Shown here piece after piece: positions 42,101-46,685 of a DNA stretch of 46,685 nucleotides (position 1 is its first letter; each line of letters opens with the position of its first letter). Origin of the DNA: a virus. A program made the position numbers and the translations under genes. The notes beneath the pieces were generated by a model. That model was not told the origin of the DNA and searched no databases. It was given only the letters and a program-made list of their open reading frames with translations. Location: positions 32,984-79,668 of the IMG/VR virus record IMGVR_UViG_3300030106_007250, one strand, 5' to 3'.

Positions 42101-43461
42101 CGGGTAATAGAGCTACAGCTAGGTTTGGTATTTGGGATACAGATAGTAGCCGACACCAGAGTGTAACTTTTTATGCAGCACATAAATATGGCAACGCATC
42201 AGCCGACACAATTACTGTTTTAGATACTTCCCACTTCGGCACTAGTCCTTTCCGTTACATAAGAATTAAAGCGGGTGGAACTTATGATGGTGCTGCCCTT
42301 CAAGTATATATTGATAACGCTCAGAATGCGCTAAATGCAGCTATCCTTGGAGATAACTTTCAATCTGATAGTTGGGTTCTTTGCGATTTTATTCCAGATG
42401 CTGATACCCCACCACTCGTAAGTAATTACGGCTCTTTTACTGAAAGTTCTAGGATTGATTTAGATGAGATTGCACAAGGTGGTTTTGCAACCACTGGACC
42501 CATCTATGCTGACGGAAACACAAGCCAATACAAAGTCCTTACTACTAATGACTTCGGCATCTCTGATGGAAATGCGGTAAAATGTGGAGGCTCTGTTGCT
42601 GACAATGATTTCCTCAGAATTGACGGCACTGAAGTAGAGGGTAGAACGGCTTCACAAGTTAAAGATGATCTAGGTCTTGGCTCTAGTGATGATGCTTCAT
42701 TCGGGTCTTTGACTATTGATAGTCTTACCCATATTGACACTGATGGGACTTACGGAGCTTCTTATGGAGCGATTGGTATCGGAACCTCAAACCTAACAAA
42801 CGGTCATCATAGAATATTCGCTAAGTCTTCTGACCATATGTATTTTGCTGCCGCTAGCAGTAAAGGGTTTAGGTTTAGGCCAAATGGAGGTTCTACAACT
42901 GCTTCCGCTGGCATCAGCATTAACTCATCAGGTTATCTGGGGATCGGGACCACTAATGCTTCTAATTACATTGATGTAAATGGAGGTATTGCTATTGGCG
43001 CAAGTTATGTAGGAGCATCAGCCCCAAGTAATGGCGCAATTATAGAAGGTAATTTAGGAGTGGGATATAGTAGTCCTTCCTATAAGCTTCACGTTAATGG
43101 CTCTATTGTTGGTTCTTACAAATCCTTCTTGATTGATCACCCAACAAAAGAAGGCAAACAATTAATGCATTCTTGCCTTGAGGGGCCAGAACATGGAGTT
43201 TATTTAAGAGGTCAAAGTGATTTAAATATAATTAAAATGCCAGATTACTGGAAAGGTTTAGTTCACATAGACACAATGAGTGTGACTCTCACAGCAATCG
43301 GGCCTAATCAAAACATTTATGTTGATTCTATAGCGGAAAATGGCGATGTAGCCGTGGGTTCAAATACAGAAGAACCGCTTAATTACTTTTATGTTGTTCA
43401 CGCAGAGCGTAAAGACATAGATAAGCTTGAAATAGAGATACCCAATTCAGAATTCGGTTGA
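36190..43461 (+). CDS. Giant tail-fibre-like structural protein
   Basis: A protein of 2,423 residues. The first 500 residues are unique and beta-rich, with repeated cysteine-containing segments. From about residue 490 it is built from modules: several VGIGxxxPxxxLxV repeats, nine copies of an EFDYLDGVTSAIQTQLDAK-type unit, and three long repeats containing TTIPTSAAVKDYV, a block common in marine phage fibres. The C terminus (FLIDHPTKEGKQLMHSCLEG, then PDYWKGLV) matches the conserved end of many phage fibres. Known role of such proteins: trimeric host-receptor-binding fibres. No autoproteolytic S74 motif was seen. Confidence 0.85.
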   Translation: MATNQFPEPEEDAEENEFTPHDLRHYNLDDPTSDSHVTIDQTRPFAPNIRHNVDENNDIIGYECLFNQAYIFNTVSENQWQGDGTPIQGMNYIHDLEIGEHKKYYVEVILDAENFLISGATFTGYHADGDQPTSSFPEIIFEQLQDADVEKTVFTGYLPVLELNDGYIEKLNLADNIILSDRQHKQLGISSGCNSAHILVSGEKDNEFFPVRHRAISGGSGVTVEETDKYIIIHASGSGASGDWSGENVGYQGVGVYNEYTLMPSEFHKIYGDEADSNIHVDMIAHAQGDYIKVSAEYDNCSNTLADADHWAYKETAGGEARFRGLKTGDGIKFTKDVDHETNYCTSTISARIESCGSANWEAFKGFEAGRAKFRGFNQGCGITFADDDGCVATIKTQLKNCDDPSDSYLPYKGCADGFEQFHPLSVGSDDELNLTITANGSCGYTIAGSCCTSSDDYYISDYLIHTSDTNTKMGFPADDTIDFYTAGSARMTIKSDGKIGIGSAVPSHTLTVDGSIGGSSFGISDGKAVLIDGSPSDDQYARFTANGLEGRSASDVRSDLSLGSLATLSAVDADSVTVSNLEVDNLKASTLVTESEGIGSNDNDTTIPTSAAVKDYVDNNDGNVYVSSAAFGTSDGVLTLTRTDSATVTVDLDGRYQDEITSSSRLNANLVGDGSISNTEFDYLDGVSSNIQNQLDAKQATISSSSRLSATLVGANGNVSNTEFGYLDGVTSAIQTQIDGKQASLTFGIASGNTVKMASSASDDEFARFTSTGLEGRSASDVRSDLSLGSLATLSAVDADSVTVSNLEVDNLKASTLVTESEGIGSNDNDTTIPTSAAVKDYVDSNDGNVYVSSAAFGTSDGVLTLTRTDSATVTVDLDGRYQDEITSSSRLNANLIGSSGNVSNTEFDYLDGVTSAIQTQLDAKLSTSGGTLGGNLVMGANQLKFADDGDIFMGDSNDFHLYHNGSHSYVIDNGEGGLYLQTNGPAIYLQDTDGNALAQFTDGGANFLMYDGSTKLETTSVGAKITGLLNVDTVNNNANSANIIYRQGTSTIVGNNADALVVLDAGKVGIGSTSPDFKLEVIADDTSGVMSVRNASNARDTFRSENAAGTRTVNIGNDSNGHGLVLVRDNAGTITNYIAGNGDSYFNAGDVGIGTTSNNAGIGLQLQNGAFYVYDGDIKADNINAGYFASSRNLELQGGSAAGVKLMSGSTVVLQTTSSAVGIGETAPSETLEVAGNILAKDSGVLAGVNGAKDGFIFHDLATGGGDYWGYKGFTSSSRLSIVTDGVERLTVDANGRVGIANTAPSSYTLTVDGSIGGTAFGISDGKGVLVDGSPSDDQYARFTANGIEGRSASDVRSDLSLGSLATLSAVDADSVTVSNLEVDNFKAATIVTESEGIGSNDNDTTIPTSAAVKDYVDSNDGNVYVSSAAFGTSDGVLTLTRTDSATVTVDLDGRYQDEITSSSRLNANLIGSSGSVSNAEFDYLDGVTSAIQTQLDAKLSTSGGTLSGNLSIDGDLTLQGGHNLEVNNSDILLTDNQGAALEVKEGSNLYLRFVTTNGSEEIQINQDTNIAGNLTLGGGNTVDGRDISADGTKLDALDDELQNLSSAEIDYLEALYATGVTSAEFDYLDGVSSNIQTQLDAKQATISASSRLNANLVGDGSISNTEFDYLDGVSSNIQNQLNAKQASLTFGISDGNVVKCGGSVADNDFLRIDGTEVEGLTAGEVKTALSLNNVENTAISTFSGSSNITTIGSVSSGEWNATAIADSYISSASTWNGYSTSKQDTITSGNRLNPNLIGSGNVSLAEFDYLDGVTSAIQTQLDAKQATISSSSRLSATLIGDNGNVSNTEFGYINGVTSAIQTQLDGKQATIGDGDLTIARTSGLQTALDAKQATIDSSSRLSATLVGANGNVSNTEYGYLNGVTSAIQTQLNDRYTKGDIQTFIDNSYISSESASDLAVGWYTIATNTGNRATARFGIWDTDSSRHQSVTFYAAHKYGNASADTITVLDTSHFGTSPFRYIRIKAGGTYDGAALQVYIDNAQNALNAAILGDNFQSDSWVLCDFIPDADTPPLVSNYGSFTESSRIDLDEIAQGGFATTGPIYADGNTSQYKVLTTNDFGISDGNAVKCGGSVADNDFLRIDGTEVEGRTASQVKDDLGLGSSDDASFGSLTIDSLTHIDTDGTYGASYGAIGIGTSNLTNGHHRIFAKSSDHMYFAAASSKGFRFRPNGGSTTASAGISINSSGYLGIGTTNASNYIDVNGGIAIGASYVGASAPSNGAIIEGNLGVGYSSPSYKLHVNGSIVGSYKSFLIDHPTKEGKQLMHSCLEGPEHGVYLRGQSDLNIIKMPDYWKGLVHIDTMSVTLTAIGPNQNIYVDSIAENGDVAVGSNTEEPLNYFYVVHAERKDIDKLEIEIPNSEFG
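37831..38202 (+). repeat. Fibre repeat copy 1 (372 bases, in frame)
   Basis: First of three near-identical 372-base units (124 codons) within the fibre gene, starting at GGTCTTGAAGGACGTTC and ending at GCGAACCTT. Differences from the other copies are mostly at third codon positions. Codons such as GCG, TCG, GAC and CGC are much commoner here than in the AT-rich genes around. Confidence 0.88.
38509..38880 (+). repeat. Fibre repeat copy 2 (372 bases, in frame)
   Basis: Second copy, the same length and phase as copy 1 and separated from it by 306 bases of related EFDYLDG-type units. Protein-level changes are very few, for instance Asn to Ser in the DYVDNND/DYVDSND segment. Confidence 0.88.
40234..40605 (+). 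repeat. Fibre repeat copy 3 (372 bases, in frame)
   Basis: Third copy, 1,353 bases after copy 2, with unrelated glycine-rich fibre sequence between them. It keeps the same GC-rich codon choice. Small protein changes occur (IEGRSAS for LEGRSAS, FKAATIV for LKASTLV), so it is a slightly older or separately drifting copy. Confidence 0.86.
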
Positions 43462-43485
43462 TAAACAATAGGTGTAGCATATAAT
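43458..43485 (+). promoter_or_regulatory. Sigma70-type promoter, leaderless geometry
   Basis: TTGATA (43458-43463), a 16-base spacer and TATAAT (43480-43485) continuing as TATAATACT. Five bases separate it from the ATG at 43491. The -35 box overlaps the fibre stop codon. A GTGTA motif lies at 43472-43476 within the spacer. Confidence 0.76.
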
Positions 43486-43490
43486 ACTAT

Positions 43491-44183
43491 ATGCTAGATT
43501 GCGTGTTCTTAATACCCATTGATCATAGAGGAATCCAAGGAAAGTTATTTCATCAATACCTAGAGCTACAATCTTGGTGTGAAAAAAACAATTCTGCTAT
43601 TTTTACCTGCAATGGTTTATTTCTTAATTTCGCTAGAAACTTTTTAGCTACAGCGGGTAGAGGTTATGCTGATACAAGACCACCTAATGCAAAGTGGCTA
43701 TTCTGGATTGATTCCGATATTAAGTTTAGTATTGATCAAATAGAATACATGATGAATATACCAGACGATTACATGTTTGTTACTGGTTGGTATAAGTCGG
43801 ATCATGGAGATAAAGCTATGGTAGGGAATTGGGACGAGGACTTTTTTAGAAAGAACCTTCAAATGCCCTTCACCTCTGCTAAGTGGCTAGTAAAAATAGC
43901 AGAAGAAGACCCTAAAAGAATTGTTCAAGTTGATTGGTGTGGGTTTGGATTTACAAAAGTTCATAGAGAAATTTACGAACAAATGGAATACCCATATTAC
44001 CCACTCAATCACGCCCATATTACAGATTGCGACTCTCCAATCAAAAAAGGAGAGAAGTTTGATGTGCGTGACTTAAGTTTTGAAGATGTTAGTTTTTGCA
44101 GAAATTGCTTCGAAAAAACAGGAATAAAGCCTTCTGTAGTGCCTAAAATAAGAGTAGGTCACCTAAAATCATATTTAGTGTAA
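43491..44183 (+). CDS. GT-A-type glycosyltransferase-like protein
   Basis: A protein of 230 residues. NFARNFLATAGRGY is followed by AKWLFWIDSDIKFS, matching the ARNxx and LxIDSD motifs of GT2-type enzymes, with the metal-binding DSD near residue 82. VDWCGFGFTKVHREIYEQM and LSFEDVSFCRNCF give the acceptor-side acidic pair, and the C-terminal histidine is in VGHLKSYLV. It is encoded directly after the fibre gene with its own promoter, so glycosylation of the fibre or another virion protein is an attractive inference. It could also act on host surface sugar. Confidence 0.7.
   Translation: MLDCVFLIPIDHRGIQGKLFHQYLELQSWCEKNNSAIFTCNGLFLNFARNFLATAGRGYADTRPPNAKWLFWIDSDIKFSIDQIEYMMNIPDDYMFVTGWYKSDHGDKAMVGNWDEDFFRKNLQMPFTSAKWLVKIAEEDPKRIVQVDWCGFGFTKVHREIYEQMEYPYYPLNHAHITDCDSPIKKGEKFDVRDLSFEDVSFCRNCFEKTGIKPSVVPKIRVGHLKSYLV
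44178..44182 (+). promoter_or_regulatory. GTGTA motif 17 bases before a start codon
   Basis: GTGTA overlaps the last two codons (GTG TAA) of the glycosyltransferase gene and stands 17 bases before the ATG at 44195. A TAATAATACC stretch after it resembles the TATAATACT boxes of other promoters. Because it doubles as a codon pair, this instance is weaker evidence. Confidence 0.38.
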
Positions 44184-44194
44184 ATAATAATACC

Positions 44195-44626
44195 ATGTCA
44201 GAACCAATCCCAAGAGATGAACCATTTGTGGTTCCAGCAAAACCAGAAGAAACATTTGATTCTGTTTGGTTGCGTAGTATTAATATTTATGTCCCAAATA
44301 CCGCAGAGGCAGATCCTATGGGCGGTAGCGTGGATATTGAAATGATTCCCTACGATGGAGAAGCTGAGAGAGTCCTAGTCACTCCTGATGCAGAAGGAGC
44401 AGAGTATATAAGAGTTCCAAATAGAAACAGAGAATTAAAAGGCCCGTTCTGGCAAATGATTAATGAAGTTCCAGAAGCAGCACTTGCAATGAACGCCATC
44501 ATAGCAGCTATCCCTGCTATCAGGGCATGGACTCAAGAGGAACAACCTCCTGAGCCTCCCCCAGAGGAGGATGACGCTACTGAGGAACAAGACCCTTCGT
44601 CTGGAGAAGACGAAGATAATGCCTAG
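44195..44626 (+). CDS. Acidic protein of unknown function, possibly virion-associated
   Basis: A 143-residue protein starting MSEPIPRDEPFVVPAKPEE. The middle is beta-rich (VWLRSINIYVPNT, SVDIEMIPYDG), a small hydrophobic helix follows (ALAMNAIIAAIPAIRAW), and the tail is a run of Glu, Asp and Pro. It resembles small phage tail or neck accessory proteins in composition only. Its last 50 bases overlap the end of the convergent minus-strand gene, and a perfect 8-base-pair hairpin lies in the overlap. Confidence 0.65.
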   Translation: MSEPIPRDEPFVVPAKPEETFDSVWLRSINIYVPNTAEADPMGGSVDIEMIPYDGEAERVLVTPDAEGAEYIRVPNRNRELKGPFWQMINEVPEAALAMNAIIAAIPAIRAWTQEEQPPEPPPEEDDATEEQDPSSGEDEDNA

Positions 44627-45302
44627 ATTCCTTATATCTAACATCAGGTCTACCAGCGAAGTGCATAATATACGGTTGGTTTTTTGAATTAACCATCGCC
44701 TTTTTTTCTGCTGAAAAAAAATGTTGTAGTCTCAAATAAGGTATAATCTTTGATATACTATTTATATCATCAACATTATCTTTCACAAATCCTCTAATTA
44801 AACCTTGGTCTTCAATCCAATTATCTTTTGGGCATAAGACACCGTTTTGGTATTTGCTTCCACAATATTTATTTTTTAAATCTTCTGAGCAAGCCCACTT
44901 CTTCACTATATTTATAACTCTCTGAGTATTTTTTAATATTAAAACCCCTGAGTTTATTGCGGGAGGGCTTAACTGACTATGATCTGCGCTAAATAGTATC
45001 TCCTTATTATCATATTCATTAATAATTTTTTCTATACGAGGAGAGTCAAAGTAAAAATATGCGTCTGCGTCCATCCAGACAATATAATCATATTTTTCTA
45101 TGTGTTTTAATATCAAAGGGAATCTTTCCCAATGGGGGCTTCTAGGAGGAACCGTGCTATAATGCTTGTCCCCATAAGTCCTGATAGAAGACTTTATTAA
45201 ATCATAATCATACTTATCACAGTAGGCTTTATTTATTTTGTAACAATTCCTACCGTAATAACTTACAGCATCATCAAACCACATTAATACAGCTATCTTC
45301 AT
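44577..45302 (-). CDS. GT34-like (galactosyl/mannosyl) glycosyltransferase
   Basis: A protein of 241 residues. YDYDLIKSS, then HWERFPLILKHIEKYDYIVW followed by MDADAYFYFDS, gives the W-K-x-x-L and WxDADA motifs of the GMA12/MNN10 (GT34) family. AINSGVLILKNTQR is the conserved NSGVFLxRN block, and DQGLI with a later YIMHFAG completes the fold. Known family role: transfer of galactose or mannose from a nucleotide donor. The start overlaps the gene to its right by 4 bases (ATGA read leftwards). The last 50 bases overlap the convergent gene at 44195. Confidence 0.82.
   Translation of the reverse strand: MKIAVLMWFDDAVSYYGRNCYKINKAYCDKYDYDLIKSSIRTYGDKHYSTVPPRSPHWERFPLILKHIEKYDYIVWMDADAYFYFDSPRIEKIINEYDNKEILFSADHSQLSPPAINSGVLILKNTQRVINIVKKWACSEDLKNKYCGSKYQNGVLCPKDNWIEDQGLIRGFVKDNVDDINSISKIIPYLRLQHFFSAEKKAMVNSKNQPYIMHFAGRPDVRYKESRHYLRLLQTKGLVPQ
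44595..44615. terminator. Perfect hairpin inside the overlap of two convergent genes
   Basis: CTTCGTCT (44595-44602) pairs exactly with AGACGAAG (44608-44615) around a 5-base loop. It sits near the stop codons of both facing genes. No T-run follows on either strand, so it is not a classical intrinsic terminator; it may stop both transcripts or protect their 3' ends. Confidence 0.42.
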
Positions 45303-45628
45303 AAACTATCTTTTAAATATTTTAATTCTTTAACTTGCATTATTAAAGACATTGCATTCGTGCAGCATATACTATCAGTGATAACAGTCAATGGGTAGTT
45401 ATATTCTGTATCTATTCTGATCCCAGCTTCTCTGTCTTCGGGGCAAATAATATCAGAGACGCAATCGTAATAACCTTTTTTCTTTAAGATTTTAAAATAG
45501 TAATCTCTTTGATCTTTTTGAGCTTCGATTAAGACATCCATCTCCAAATAAGACTTAGCAGTCATAGACAAATACCTAAAATATAACCCTTCGTTTAAAG
45601 TTAAATCAGATACTACTATTAAACTCAC
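45299..45628 (-). CDS. Small protein of unknown function
   Basis: A 109-residue protein with a GTG start at 45628. It reads MSLIVVSDLTLNEG at the start, has a helix YFRYLSMTAKSYLEMDVLIE, and ends CCTNAMSLIMQVKELKYLKD. A mid segment, GYYDCVSDIICPEDREAGI, resembles the end of HAD-like or polynucleotide-kinase-like domains, but catalytic motifs are missing. It is coupled to the glycosyltransferase gene (4-base overlap), so a helper role in glycan transfer is possible. A GTGTA motif lies 14 bases before its start. Confidence 0.6.
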   Translation of the reverse strand: MSLIVVSDLTLNEGLYFRYLSMTAKSYLEMDVLIEAQKDQRDYYFKILKKKGYYDCVSDIICPEDREAGIRIDTEYNYPLTVITDSICCTNAMSLIMQVKELKYLKDSL

Positions 45629-45637
45629 ATTTATTTT

Positions 45638-45642
45638 TACAC
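45638..45642 (-). promoter_or_regulatory. GTGTA motif (minus strand) 14 bases before a start codon
   Basis: On the minus strand GTGTA is followed by an A-rich stretch and then the GTG start at 45628. Distance and flanks match the plus-strand examples, which shows that the motif follows gene direction. Confidence 0.45.
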
Positions 45643-45680
45643 AAATAAATGTCTAATCGTAAACTCTAAAGCCAATCTCA

Positions 45681-46643
45681 TTAATTTTGAGATTTGCGAT
45701 AAAACTCACGCATTTCACGCATATTGGTAATATTTACCCCAGCTTTATCCGCTTCAATCACCAGATCAAATGTGCTTGAGGCTTTGAAAGTCTCTCCTGT
45801 GGGTAGCTTTATTAAACCTCCCTTATTGTCTGACATTTGTCCATCTATCTTGATTAGACAGTTATGCCACCAACGGACTTTATCTAAGTTAAGAAGGTTT
45901 TCTGTGTGACGGGGGCATATATTACGAATATTAATTCCGCGAGGATTATAAGTGCATACTAGAGGAATTGTAGTTAATTCTGACTCGTAGTTTTCAATTG
46001 TTATTTGGTGCGCGTCACCCCAAACAACACCATACTCGCAGTTGTGAGAGGTTATGTTTTCTAACCGAATAGATAAAACCCTTCTTTCGCCAAGCTCAAA
46101 GGCAGTAGATCCTTCTCTCGCAAACGAGTCATCACCACCTACAGCAGCATCACTAAAAACATCCCTAACTGCATATGTGTCTCCCCCCAATCTAAGCCCA
46201 ATGGAGTTCTCTCCAAAACCACGGACAATTAAATTATATATGCCAGCAGATTGTTGCGCTCCACGAAAATAAACGCCATTTAAACCATCTTTACTTTGGA
46301 CATGGATTTTATTGATTCCCGACCCAAAATTACTGTAATAAGATCTTGAGTTAGACTTATTCCATTTTAAAACCCAATCTCCATTAAAATTTTCAGTAGC
46401 ATAAAAACCACAACTACTACCAATATGATGTTTAGCTTTAAATTCTCCATTTAACTCAACGTGACTGCCTACATTAAAAGTCCTGTTTAAAGGGTAAGAA
46501 TCAGTAAGCACAATTGTTCCACTTCTTTGCCTACTGCCAGATTTATTTAGTTTGTTTTGTATCTTTTCAAAATAACCAGTCCAGTCACCATCAATAACTT
46601 CTGCCTCCACTTCCTCCTTAAGAGGTATGATAATTTTTTTCAT
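45681..46643 (-). CDS. Beta-helical tailspike-like protein
   Basis: A protein of 320 residues from the ATG at 46643; a TTG two codons earlier is less likely. After a short charged N terminus it has the repeating short-strand pattern of right-handed beta-helices: GTIVLTDSYPLNRTFNVG, GVYFRGAQQSAGIYNLIVRG, LSIRLENITSHNCEYGVVWG and QITIENYESEL. Such folds occur in tailspikes that bind or cut host polysaccharide. No pectate-lyase catalytic set is obvious. It has no signal peptide. The leftward genes 45628 and 45302 follow it. Confidence 0.7.
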   Translation of the reverse strand: MKKIIIPLKEEVEAEVIDGDWTGYFEKIQNKLNKSGSRQRSGTIVLTDSYPLNRTFNVGSHVELNGEFKAKHHIGSSCGFYATENFNGDWVLKWNKSNSRSYYSNFGSGINKIHVQSKDGLNGVYFRGAQQSAGIYNLIVRGFGENSIGLRLGGDTYAVRDVFSDAAVGGDDSFAREGSTAFELGERRVLSIRLENITSHNCEYGVVWGDAHQITIENYESELTTIPLVCTYNPRGINIRNICPRHTENLLNLDKVRWWHNCLIKIDGQMSDNKGGLIKLPTGETFKASSTFDLVIEADKAGVNITNMREMREFYRKSQN

Positions 46644-46669
46644 CTTCAATGATCTCTACTACCTTCAAA

Positions 46670-46674
46670 TACAC
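46670..46674 (-). promoter_or_regulatory. GTGTA motif (minus strand) upstream of the tailspike gene
   Basis: GTGTA reads leftwards 31 bases before the ATG at 46643, farther than in most examples. The window ends 11 bases beyond it, so the rest of the promoter region cannot be judged. Confidence 0.3.
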
Positions 46675-46685
46675 AAACAAAATAT

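Noticed and set aside
45674-45694. Hairpin (AATCTCA/TGAGATT) as the terminator of the tailspike gene
   Set aside because: The stem is only 7 base pairs and AT-rich, overlaps the stop codon and is not followed by a U-run on the minus strand.

Overview
This window is most likely part of the genome of a large, AT-rich, tailed double-stranded DNA phage that infects a Gram-negative bacterium. The phage assignment rests on a packed, overlapping gene layout, a complete replication block, a lysis set, a 2,423-residue tail-fibre-like protein and a beta-helical tailspike-like protein. A Gram-negative host is inferred from a probable spanin pair with an outer-membrane lipoprotein, a phage-encoded outer-membrane barrel and genes for ADP-heptose. 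The host cannot be named. No terminase, portal or major capsid gene was recognised, so this is only part of the genome.

Layout. Bases 2-286 are the 3' end of a class I ribonucleotide reductase large subunit, followed by a tiny acidic ORF. Bases 444-545 hold a sigma70-type promoter and a short leader ending in an intrinsic terminator with a competing hairpin. Bases 546-11490 are a 12-gene glycan operon joined by overlapping start and stop codons: carbamoyltransferase, ATP-grasp ligase, PIG-L deacetylase, several glycosyltransferases, a 4,6-dehydratase-like protein, a sugar C-methyltransferase, an RmlD-like reductase and GDP-mannose 4,6-dehydratase. Bases 11516-24139 are the replication operon: RecA-like recombinase, a small nuclease, DnaB-like helicase, zinc-less primase, RecB/Cas4-type nuclease, a DNA polymerase III alpha split into three genes (degenerate PHP, DnaQ-type exonuclease, polymerase core), and a ClpA/ClpC-like AAA+ unfoldase.

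Bases 24156-35528 are mixed accessory and late genes: HldD epimerase, nested spanins, an outer-membrane barrel in its own transcription unit, holin, endolysin, a 2OG-Fe(II) oxygenase joined to a glycosyltransferase, both halves of a split HldE (heptose kinase and nucleotidyltransferase), a methyltransferase and a HAD phosphatase. Bases 35858-44626 hold the giant fibre, which has three in-frame 372-base repeats, and its neighbours. From 44577 to the right edge the genes lie on the minus strand (GT34-like glycosyltransferase, unknown protein, tailspike-like protein).

How the parts fit. The glycan operon and the scattered heptose genes together could make activated deoxy-, heptose- and carbamoyl-sugars and attach them to virion proteins or to the host surface; the target is not visible here. 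The most striking regulatory feature is that nearly all genes preceded by a gap have a -10-like element ending only about 5-8 bases before the start codon. Some have a classical TTGA-N16/17-TATAAT promoter and others a recurrent GTGTA motif. This implies widespread leaderless mRNAs.
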